From ZC4RG29 sp964521255 (GTDB lineage: Bacteria > Bacteroidota > Bacteroidia > Cytophagales > Cyclobacteriaceae): a stretch of 64,000 bases of DNA. The position numbers and the translations under genes are program-made. Shown in pieces: positions 25,244 to 32,429 of this stretch. The stretch is from contig CAZFRM010000002.1 in assembly GCA_964521255.1 (NCBI GenBank), positions 1-64,000 on the forward strand. The letters run 5' to 3'. Position 1 is the first letter of the stretch; each line of letters begins with the position of its first letter. The notes under the pieces were generated by a model. That model saw nothing but the letters and a program-made list of their open reading frames with translations, did no database searches and was not told where the DNA came from.

Positions 25244-25585
25244 TTATTAATCGTTTAGTGATTTAATGCTACTTAGTTCATTCAAAAATCTATGATACAA
25301 ACGAAAAAATGGCAGTAAGCAAATGGCAATAGGCAATTTTGCCTACTGCGATTGCCTATTGCCTACTTTTCAACATTGGTTAATATCTGTTGATAAAATG
25401 TTTTGTATGAGTAAGTGGACTTACGCACCCTAACGAATCATTTGAATTTCTTTCGTGACAATTTTGTGCTTTTGAGGTTTTGTGGCTGAATTTTCGATAC
25501 TTCCGTATGCCACGAAATCTCAAAAACACAAAAATTCACAAAGGTGCGTAAGTCCAGTTAGTAAATGATGCTCTCATTAAAAATT
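25244..25585 (+). repeat. Dispersed intergenic repeat C, copy 1 (interrupted by a MITE-like element)
   Basis: Bases 25244-25415 and 25559-25585 match 36484-36675 almost base for base. The unit contains an inverted repeat built from GGCAATAGGCAA and TTGCCTATTGCC-like arms. The copy is split by the element at 25416-25556. Confidence 0.85.
25416..25556. mobile_element. MITE-like element, 141 bp, with 14-bp perfect terminal inverted repeats
   Basis: The ends are TGGACTTACGCACC (25416-25429) and GGTGCGTAAGTCCA (25543-25556). The interior is a long imperfect inverted repeat around 25488-25508, so the whole element can fold as one hairpin. It interrupts repeat C. The uninterrupted copy at 36484-36675 shows the empty site, and AGTAA is present on both sides (25410-25414 and 25560-25564), which suggests a ~5-bp target duplication. 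It has no coding capacity. Confidence 0.82.
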
Positions 25586-25732
25586 TCAGTTTCAAAATTT
25601 TCAGTTACCGGAATATAAAAGCTCAACAATTTAAAATGGTATGGATCCGATTCAAGACGCAGTGCTTGCAAGCCTCATTACAAGTGATCTTTCTCTTCAG
25701 GCAGATTTATGTATAAAAGTCCTTTTCGCCGT

Positions 25733-25775
25733 TGATAAAAATCAGCCTCTGATTTAGGACTGTTGGCTACCTTAA
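25733..25775 (+). promoter_or_regulatory. FNR-type promoter of the DUF2953/GerW pair
   Basis: TGAT-AAAA-ATCA is at 25733-25744. The -7 box TACCTTAA at 25768-25775 begins 29.5 bp after the centre. The predicted leader is about 18 nt. Confidence 0.6.
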
Positions 25776-25797
25776 TATCACTCAACAGGGAAAATGT

Positions 25798-26310
25798 ATG
25801 TTGGTGATCAGTCTCATATTTTCTATTTTACTTATTCTCATTATCGGATTTCTCTTCACTCCGGTAACACTATACATTGATACGGACGAAAGACGGTATG
25901 AAATTTTTCAACTCCCCGTGTTTCAATTCTCCATCCTGTTTAAAAACAACTTCCCGACTGTGAAATTTCAATTGATTGGGATCAGCATTCCATTGAAAAG
26001 AAAAAGAAGTGAGCCGGTAACGCCAAAAAAGAAAGATAAGACAAAACGTCGCTTTCACAGGTCCCTGGCCGCTTGGAGGTTTATGGTTAATGGTATCATA
26101 AAAAGTTTTAAAGTAAAACGTGCTGTCATTGATCTGGACACGGATGACGTTGTACTCAATGCACAGTTGGTTCCGGTTTTTCAATTGCTCAGCCGGGGAC
26201 CCGTTCAGTTACATAGCAACTTTAACGGTCGTGTTTATCTCCACCTGGAGATGTACAATCAACCTGTGCGAATACTCTGGATCTTCATTCAATTTTTAAC
26301 TAAAAAATAA
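25798..26310 (+). CDS. DUF2953-like (YtfI-type) membrane-anchored protein
   Basis: The 170-residue protein has one N-terminal membrane helix (LIFSILLILIIGFLFTP, ~5-22), a short beta-rich part, a basic loop (KRKRSEPVTPKKKDKTKRR, ~62-82) and a C-terminal half with D-L-D-T-D-D. The length, anchor and basic middle resemble DUF2953 proteins such as Bacillus YtfI. The gene directly downstream is a GerW/YtfJ homologue, the partner found in Firmicutes. The function is unknown. The match is by layout and neighbour, so confidence is moderate. Confidence 0.6.
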   Translation: MLVISLIFSILLILIIGFLFTPVTLYIDTDERRYEIFQLPVFQFSILFKNNFPTVKFQLIGISIPLKRKRSEPVTPKKKDKTKRRFHRSLAAWRFMVNGIIKSFKVKRAVIDLDTDDVVLNAQLVPVFQLLSRGPVQLHSNFNGRVYLHLEMYNQPVRILWIFIQFLTKK

Positions 26311-26314
26311 AATT

Positions 26315-26680
26315 ATGGAAATGAATTTTGAAAATCTTCTCCAACGGTTGACTGAGTTCATCCAAAAGGAGGCAAAAACAGAAACGGTTATTGGAGAACC
26401 ATTTCAGTTAGGTGATTTTACCTGTGTGCCTGTTGTGCGCGTAGGGGTTGGTTTTGGAAGCGGAGGCGGAACAGGTGATGCTCCGAAGACAGGAAAAGGT
26501 GAAGGCGGTGGCGCGGGCGCCGGACTAGGAATTGATCCAATCGGATTTCTCGTGACCCGCGGTGATCAGATCAGTTTCATCAGCACCCATCAGAGCAAAG
26601 GACTTTCTGCTATTTTTGAAAAAGTGCCCGAGATGATGGAAAAGATGATGTCAAAAAAGAAGGAGGCCGTAGCAGTCTGA
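26315..26680 (+). CDS. GerW/YtfJ family protein
   Basis: The 121-residue protein has the family features: an N-terminal helix, V-I-G-E-P-F-x-x-G-D-x-T-x-x-P-V-V-R-V-G-V-G-F-G, a glycine-rich middle (~52-72), and I-G-F-L-V-T. In spore-formers GerW (YtfJ) affects germination; homologues occur widely in non-sporulating bacteria with no known role. It starts 4 bp after the DUF2953-like gene and shares its FNR-type promoter. A strong terminator follows. Confidence 0.82.
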   Translation: MEMNFENLLQRLTEFIQKEAKTETVIGEPFQLGDFTCVPVVRVGVGFGSGGGTGDAPKTGKGEGGGAGAGLGIDPIGFLVTRGDQISFISTHQSKGLSAIFEKVPEMMEKMMSKKKEAVAV

Positions 26681-26690
26681 GTTAGCATGC

Positions 26691-26725
26691 AAGCTTCGTC
26701 GTGTAAAACATGACGAAGCTTTTTA
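26691..26725 (+). terminator. Rho-independent terminator after the GerW-like gene
   Basis: The stem AAGCTTCGTC/GACGAAGCTT (26691-26700 and 26712-26721) is followed by TTTTAT. Confidence 0.8.
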
Positions 26726-26726
26726 T

Positions 26727-26806
26727 GTAGTTATGAAAGTCATGGTTGACTTCGGAAAAAATTGAAACTGAAGAATTCTATTCAATGATCATTCAGAAGA
26801 AGAAAG
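26727..26806 (+). pseudogene. Decayed internal fragment of a tandem usp gene
   Basis: About 80 bp correspond to 13836-13929 of the usp gene at 13230-14087. Matching blocks are GTAGTTATGAAAGTCATG, GACTTCG-AAAAAA and TTCAATGATCATTCAGA. A deletion of about 13 bp and several substitutions break the frame. It has neither start nor nucleotide loop. Confidence 0.75.
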
Positions 26807-26820
26807 GGAATACACCTCAC

Positions 26821-28296
26821 TTAATGCAGAAATTTTAACTTTCCCTCTTGGGGTTCCTTAAATGCATCACACGACGCTAAGTATTGCTCCATTTTATCTA
26901 TGTTTTCTTGATTTAGCGTTGAACTAAATTCATATGCTCTTAACATCATCCGAATATAGGGATCAGCAATTTGTTGACGTGTCAATTTTTTTAAAGCGCC
27001 CATGTAATCTTCACGATACACAGTTGGTATAATAATTTTGGATAGACCTCTTGAAGAAAGCTCTACATTCATCATAACGCGCGCGATCCGGCCGTTTCCA
27101 TCCATGAAAGGGTGAACTTCACTGACTAAGAACATCATATACACGGCTTTTGCAAAAGGATCTTTCAATAAGGTGTACCAGTCAAATCCTTTTTTCAGGG
27201 TGCCATTCACCAAACTCCAATCTACAAACTCTGTATTGCCAGCCCGGTTGTTTCTATCTTTAAACTCACCAGGCTTTTTAGATGTACGTGATTGTAAAAG
27301 CACGGCATGCCGACTACGCATCAAATCAAGAAATTCAGCGGCCGTGGCGGGATAAACAGACATTTCTTTTTTACTGGATACAATACGGTACGTTCCCAGT
27401 ATATCATGGGAATCTTCATCCCTGGCAGGCAAAGGTGTTTCTGTTAGTATTATTTCTTTAGCCTCACTTACGGTAAACTCAGTTCCTTCAATGTAGTTTG
27501 AAAAGTAGCCTTCAAAAAAGGCAAATGCTTTATACTGGTTAAGTGAATCCGATACTTTGTATTCCGGGAATACTTTACCAGCCAACTCTTCATACAAACT
27601 CTCAAATAACTTTATCCTTGCAGGGTCAAAGGGTTCACCCAATGATCGGGCTATTGCCGAGGGAGATGTTAAGTTCTTTGATTTTCCGGTAGCCAAAAGA
27701 CCGCTGATCAATTGATTTAGCTTTTTGAATTCTTTCTGCATGTCCAGGCTTGTAGAAATTTTTTTTGCTTTATCACGCAATGTATTCAGCCCCTGTTCAC
27801 CTCTGGCTCTTATAATAACTTCGAGCCTCTCTTCAATTTCTGAAATAGGTAAGCTTTTAGACTTCTGACCTTTCTTTCTTGTCTCCGCCAAGTTTTCCAG
27901 AAACGCTCTCGCTTCCTGTGATGCAAAAAGGTTTTCAAAAAAAGGATTATCACCCTCTGTTGGCAAGGGACCTTTCAATAGATGTACCGTTAAGCCCGGC
28001 AATGAAACGCTTGAAGTATATGAATAGGTAAGGAAGATATGTCCTTTCGGTGTTGGCTTAAATTCAAGTGCACTTCGATGACTTAATAAGGCATTTGGAA
28101 AAAGATGAGCTAAAATGCGGTACCAATTTCTCTTTACTATTACGGATGACTTCTCTTTCAGATTTGACGTGTAAATCCGGGGTGCGATTTTGCGGATTAA
28201 TTTTTCTTTCAGCAGGGCAGTAATTCGCCTTGACTCATTCTTTTCCGAGGAGGCAAATATGATTTCCTGAATTTTCGAGGGGGGAATTTTTCCCAT
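26821..28296 (-). CDS. Fic-domain protein with AbiEi-like N-terminal domain
   Basis: The 491-residue protein has three parts. Residues ~1-100 form a winged-helix-like segment with LLKEKLIRKIAPRIYTS, resembling the N-terminus of AbiEi-type antitoxins. A helical linker follows. The Fic core carries the complete catalytic motif HPFMDGNGRIAR (H395). Fic enzymes usually transfer AMP from ATP to a target hydroxyl. The inhibitory motif [ST]xxxE[GN] is present N-terminal to the core as SNYIEG (266-271), so activity is probably self-restrained. Three GGGTAAAAT repeats lie 26-104 bp upstream and may be an autoregulatory operator. A fossil AbiEii gene precedes it. The gene may belong to a defence or stress locus. 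Confidence 0.85.
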   Translation of the reverse strand: MGKIPPSKIQEIIFASSEKNESRRITALLKEKLIRKIAPRIYTSNLKEKSSVIVKRNWYRILAHLFPNALLSHRSALEFKPTPKGHIFLTYSYTSSVSLPGLTVHLLKGPLPTEGDNPFFENLFASQEARAFLENLAETRKKGQKSKSLPISEIEERLEVIIRARGEQGLNTLRDKAKKISTSLDMQKEFKKLNQLISGLLATGKSKNLTSPSAIARSLGEPFDPARIKLFESLYEELAGKVFPEYKVSDSLNQYKAFAFFEGYFSNYIEGTEFTVSEAKEIILTETPLPARDEDSHDILGTYRIVSSKKEMSVYPATAAEFLDLMRSRHAVLLQSRTSKKPGEFKDRNNRAGNTEFVDWSLVNGTLKKGFDWYTLLKDPFAKAVYMMFLVSEVHPFMDGNGRIARVMMNVELSSRGLSKIIIPTVYREDYMGALKKLTRQQIADPYIRMMLRAYEFSSTLNQENIDKMEQYLASCDAFKEPQEGKLKFLH

Positions 28297-28321
28297 TAAG
28301 TCAGTTATTTTTACTCAATTT

Positions 28322-28400
28322 GGGTAAAATTTCAGATTAATTAGTTGATATATGGGTAAAATTTTTTATTAACTGGCCCACAAGCGGGTAAAATTTCAGA
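28322..28400. promoter_or_regulatory. Three operator-like direct repeats, exact 32-bp period
   Basis: GGGTAAAATTTCAGA occurs at 28322-28336 and 28386-28400, with GGGTAAAATTTTTTA between them at 28354-28368. Starts are exactly 32 bp apart, so the units fall on one face of the helix. The first also forms an imperfect palindrome with TTTTACTCA at 28309-28317. The array lies directly upstream of the Fic gene. Confidence 0.62.
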
Positions 28401-28421
28401 CTAGGTATTTATAGGAGAGTA

Positions 28422-28563
28422 CTAAAACCGGGATATTAACTTCCGGCATTTGCTGAGTGATGTACCGCCTTTAAAAACCATGTTTGGGGCATAGGCACTT
28501 CGAAACAAGGCCCTTAGCGTCATTGTAACCCACCAATCCTTTTCAATAGCTTTCGCACGAATA
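28422..28563 (-). pseudogene. AbiEii/AbiGii-type nucleotidyltransferase toxin remnant
   Basis: The minus-strand frame reads AIEKDWWVTMTLRALF, then YAPNMVFKGGTSLSKC and RKLISRF, then a TAG stop. The VFKGGTSLSK strand is the hallmark of AbiEii-family nucleotidyltransferases, where RFSEDIDL normally follows. The remnant stops just before the catalytic aspartates and has no start, so it is non-functional. The nearby 28565-28620 may hold further debris. Confidence 0.75.
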
Positions 28564-28641
28564 CCGGTTCACCTAGTGTGAGCTTGTCGTCAAAGTAATA
28601 TAAAAGCATCCTAACAGGGGTCCACAAGTAGGAGATATCAA

Positions 28642-30864
28642 TCACTTATCTTTCTCAGGGTAATTATCGTCCCAGTACGCTTTGTCAAACTTAACATTTT
28701 TTGGAGCCCACAATTCCTGATCGTATTCAAACGGATCGATGTCCCTGGTCTCTATTCGGTTTAGCCGGGTTCGATTACTGATTTTCAAAATTTTTTTAGC
28801 TCCGCCAACTTTATATTCATGCAAATAGTCACCATTCGCTGCATATGGAAAATATTTTCCGTCTTGTTTCTTATAAATTATCTCCGTCCGGTTTTTATAA
28901 CCCTTGCCCGATGATTTTGTTACGTGTTTGAGTATGGCATAATCCTTTGATGAAATATAAATTGTACCCTCAACCTGATAATTGTACTGAATAACAAAAA
29001 CTGTGTCGCCGTCATAAAGTTGTGTCCCTGTTAACCTGGGTTTTATTTTATTGAGACTTTCCAGCGTTACGATTTGATATTCGGATTGGTTACTGAATAT
29101 GTCGTTGAATGCTACTTCCCACATTGGCCATTGACTCATTCCGTGAGTTTTCTCTCTCATGTAATAATCTCCACTCTCACGTTTTTGTAATATTCTGTAG
29201 TTCTTCCTGGCAGTCTTGTAATATCCTTCATAATAACTTGAAAACACGCTCTCCAGGGTAAATGATTTATTCTCTGTGGTGTCCAGTGTGGTATGTATCG
29301 AATAGAACTCCATATTAAAAGGAGTCTGAAGATAGTTACCCGAAATGTTTTCGATTGCCTGTTGAAGTATTTCTTTTGCGTCTGGCGCTTTGCCTTCGAT
29401 GAGGACTTCTTTTAAAAGTTGAATTTCAGGGATAAGGTAAATAGTCTCAGTTTTTTTGATCAGCGATTTCACCGGGATATATTTTGTCTGAAAACCAATG
29501 CACGAAATTTTGATGGTTCTATCTAAATCAATTGAATCAATTTTTAAAAAATATTCTCCATCAATATCTGAGGCTGTCCCGGTTGCGGTACCTTCTAAGC
29601 TGATACTTGCAAATGATACTGGCTCATTCTCCTTTGCATTTAAGATTTTACCCTTTAAGAAATATTTATCCTTTACTTCTGAAATAATTTGTTCGGCGGA
29701 ATTGAAATAAAGTATTCCATCAACTACTTCGCTCCAATTTCCTGATGCAGGTCTGCCTAATAAGCAACTCGATAAGTCATTTTTGTTGACTCCGGTATTT
29801 GATATCCAGGCTAATTCAATGCCTTTATTTGCAAGTTCATTTTCCACGGTATTAGGATAGTTGCTATCTGTTGTCACCGCTAAGAAAAATACCTTATCCG
29901 CATATCTTTTCTTAAGATAGTAACCCATTCCTACAAACTCTTTGGAATCAGGTGACCATGTATCCAGGTTCTTTACGTTGTTTCCAAAATGCAGGTTGGC
30001 CCCCCAACCGATAATCTTTTTTCCAGGGTATAATTGTTCGTGGAGGTAAATCATATTCATAGCCATGAGGCTATCCCTTACATTATTATCCTTTCCCTGA
30101 AATGTTCCATCCCGAAGCTTTTCAAAGATTTTGTTGTGATAAAGGTCAGCGAAATGTCCAATCCAGCCTGTAAGAGACTGATGGTAAATACTTAAAGCCG
30201 GAATCGAACGAATAGATTTTTCTAATCTTATTAACTCCTCCAGTGATTCCTCATTGAAATCATCCGTGAGCCCATTTTGTCCGGCTTCAAGATTTTCAAA
30301 TTGCTTCTGAAGAATTTGTAAAGGCTTTTGGGTAAATGAAATCTTATTATTTCTTAACGCATTTTCAAATTCGGAAATAAATCTCTTTGATGCATAAGAA
30401 GCCGAGACCTGACAATCAAATCCGGTAATTTCCAATAAGTTCTTACTCACCCTTAAAGAGTCGAGATAACTGTAAATCTTTTGGAATTCTTCCTTTGAAG
30501 TCCATATTGGAAACAGGCTGCTTTCAAATGCTGAATAAATGCTTTCGCCTTTTTTAATAGCTGAATTAGCCGACTCCATTTGATAAAGTCCCGATTCGAA
30601 TGCCAACACAGCAAAGTTTAACTGCTCATGCAAAAACTTTACGAGTTGTATTTTAATGTCATAGTACTGTGGTGAATGACTTGGCTCTCCTAATAAAACT
30701 ATGTCAGCTTTTTCAAGCTCGGATTTCAGAAACTCCAATTTGGAAAAATCAATTTCTCCGTTATCCTTTATGAATAGTTGAATTTCTTTATAGTCTGGAA
30801 TTTGCGATAAAGTACTTTGTGCGCTAACAACAAGCGTTAATAAAATTAGTATAGCCGTTTTCAT
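28642..30864 (-). CDS. Secreted erythromycin-esterase-like protein with CarboxypepD_reg domain
   Basis: The 740-residue protein has a signal peptide (to about residue 20). An erythromycin-esterase-like domain (~25-385) with LLGEPSHS and AFESGLYQ contains the E/H residues of the EreA/B fold. A CarboxypepD_reg-like beta-sandwich (~395-480; LKGKILNAKENEPVSFASI) follows. A ~250-residue C-terminal region resembles those found after this domain in Bacteroidota. The true substrate is unknown; the family includes enzymes unrelated to macrolides. A 32-codon frame overlaps the start codon by ATGA. Confidence 0.85.
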   Translation of the reverse strand: MKTAILILLTLVVSAQSTLSQIPDYKEIQLFIKDNGEIDFSKLEFLKSELEKADIVLLGEPSHSPQYYDIKIQLVKFLHEQLNFAVLAFESGLYQMESANSAIKKGESIYSAFESSLFPIWTSKEEFQKIYSYLDSLRVSKNLLEITGFDCQVSASYASKRFISEFENALRNNKISFTQKPLQILQKQFENLEAGQNGLTDDFNEESLEELIRLEKSIRSIPALSIYHQSLTGWIGHFADLYHNKIFEKLRDGTFQGKDNNVRDSLMAMNMIYLHEQLYPGKKIIGWGANLHFGNNVKNLDTWSPDSKEFVGMGYYLKKRYADKVFFLAVTTDSNYPNTVENELANKGIELAWISNTGVNKNDLSSCLLGRPASGNWSEVVDGILYFNSAEQIISEVKDKYFLKGKILNAKENEPVSFASISLEGTATGTASDIDGEYFLKIDSIDLDRTIKISCIGFQTKYIPVKSLIKKTETIYLIPEIQLLKEVLIEGKAPDAKEILQQAIENISGNYLQTPFNMEFYSIHTTLDTTENKSFTLESVFSSYYEGYYKTARKNYRILQKRESGDYYMREKTHGMSQWPMWEVAFNDIFSNQSEYQIVTLESLNKIKPRLTGTQLYDGDTVFVIQYNYQVEGTIYISSKDYAILKHVTKSSGKGYKNRTEIIYKKQDGKYFPYAANGDYLHEYKVGGAKKILKISNRTRLNRIETRDIDPFEYDQELWAPKNVKFDKAYWDDNYPEKDK

Positions 30865-30959
30865 AGTTTCTTTAACGTCCCTGTCTCTGGTATATTTTTG
30901 TCAGGAAGCATGGACAGCAAGATTATTAAAATAATTAAAAGTACACCGAATTTCCTCAT
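30861..30959 (-). CDS. Small hydrophobic peptide, coupled to the esterase-like gene
   Basis: This 32-codon frame starts MRKFGVLLIILIILLSMLPD and ends with a TGA that overlaps the next ATG (ATGA). It looks like a lone signal-type helix. It could be a leader peptide that couples translation, or the remnant of a signal sequence. No homologue is known to me. Confidence 0.35.
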   Translation of the reverse strand: MRKFGVLLIILIILLSMLPDKNIPETGTLKKL

Positions 30960-31454
30960 CACCAAATCAAATCAATACCTGTTAATCCGTATTACTTAAA
31001 AATACGAAGTCAAAGTGAAGAAACACAAATTTGAACTACTTTATAAACCAATAGGCCACTCGTTTATCTGTTCACGTTAGGCCCGTGTAAGTGCAAAAAT
31101 TCATCGATACGCAGCGTGGTTAATGGGGTAAATAGTGACTAAAATCATTGCAGGGCAGCGGCTACCGTCAAGGTTATAAAACTAAAACGAACGAATAATC
31201 ATTGTAAAGCGTTAACAGCACAATGGCATTTCTAAATCCATATACCATAATGTCATCAGATTGAAGTAAATCGTCCTGAAGTCCACTCAACAGGTGTTTT
31301 GCAATCGGAAATGTGTATCTTTCAGATATTCAACTCCGTTTCCGAAATGTACTGGAAGGATTTTTTTCATTCTAGCATACTCGATCTGATACACGCTCAT
31401 CTCAAGAATTGCTGAAGACAGAGTTCAATTGATTCTTTAAAACTGTAACCAACT
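30960..31454. other. Long intergenic region before the sigma factor gene
   Basis: No gene is recognisable. It holds one perfect FNR-type site, TGAC-TAAA-ATCA at 31136-31147, without a convincing -7 box at the usual distance on either strand. It could be an unlinked site or serve an unseen small transcript. Confidence 0.35.
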
Positions 31455-32315
31455 GTGCGACAACTTAAAATTGTTAAGCAAATCACCAACCGTGAGAGTA
31501 AATCACTGGATAAGTATTTACAAGAAATTGGGAGATTCGATCTGATTACAACTGAACAAGAGGTAGAACTGGCTGTCCGCATCCGGAATGGTGATGAGAT
31601 TGCTATCCAGAAACTCGCTAAAGCTAATCTCAGATTCGTTGTCTCCGTAGCAAAGCAATACCAAAACAATGGGCTATCACTGGGCGACCTGATCAATGAA
31701 GGAAATATTGGCTTGGTAAAAGCGGCAACACGTTTTGATGAAACACGTGGCTTTAAGTTTATTTCATACGCAGTTTGGTGGATACGGCAGACAATCCTGC
31801 AAGCGCTGGCAGAACAAGCGCGGGTTGTAAGGCTTCCCTTAAACAGGGTGGGAGCGCTTAACAAACTCTCGAAAACATTTTCGCAACTGGAACAGATATT
31901 CCAACGTGAACCATCCAACCAGGAGCTTGGCGAATCATTAGGTGTGAGCGAAGAGGAGGTCTTGCTCACGTACAGTACATCCGGCAGACATCTTTCACTG
32001 GATGCACCTTTTGTTCAGGGCGAAGAAAATAGTTTGCTGGATACACTTGCATTCAGTGGAGACTCGCCCGAAACCAGGTTAATTGCTGATTCTCTTCAAA
32101 GTGACGTTGGCCGTGCGTTGGCCACGCTTACTTCCAGAGAATCGGATATTATTTCTCATTATTACGGCCTGTGTGGAGCAGAGAGCTTAACGCTTGAAGA
32201 GATCGGTGAAAAATTTAACATTACCCGGGAACGAGTAAGGCAGATCAAAGAAAAAGCCACTCGCAGACTTCGGCATTCCTCCAGATGTAAAACGTTGAGA
32301 TCTTATCTCGGATAA
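31455..32315 (+). CDS. Sigma-70 family RNA polymerase sigma factor (RpoD-type paralogue)
   Basis: The 286-residue protein has the length and layout of the Bacteroidota primary sigma factor. Region 1.2 starts MRQLKIVKQITNRES. Region 2 contains DLINEGNIGLVKAA and SYAVWWIRQTIL; region 3 follows, and region 4 has ITRERVRQIKEKA. Region 2 is nearly that of RpoD, but the region 3-4 part is diverged (for example YSTSGRHLSLDAP and HYYGLCGAESLTLEE) and the start is a GTG. I infer a secondary paralogue rather than the housekeeping factor; only the genome can tell. Confidence 0.88.
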   Translation: MRQLKIVKQITNRESKSLDKYLQEIGRFDLITTEQEVELAVRIRNGDEIAIQKLAKANLRFVVSVAKQYQNNGLSLGDLINEGNIGLVKAATRFDETRGFKFISYAVWWIRQTILQALAEQARVVRLPLNRVGALNKLSKTFSQLEQIFQREPSNQELGESLGVSEEEVLLTYSTSGRHLSLDAPFVQGEENSLLDTLAFSGDSPETRLIADSLQSDVGRALATLTSRESDIISHYYGLCGAESLTLEEIGEKFNITRERVRQIKEKATRRLRHSSRCKTLRSYLG

Positions 32316-32429
32316 GGAATATAATAAAGACGACAATCGTTCAACACACCTCATCGTTTGAGGCGTTAGATAAGCAAGCTTAACCTTATGGACTTTACAG
32401 GGTGACAAGCGCTATTACTTAAAAATTTT

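Noticed and set aside
28322..28400. Three regularly spaced repeats as a CRISPR remnant
   Set aside because: The conserved core is only 9-15 bp and the middle unit diverges; there are no cas genes. Operator repeats explain the spacing better.
31397..31969. 190-residue frame antisense to the sigma factor gene
   Set aside because: Serine/leucine-rich shadow of a strongly conserved gene on the other strand.
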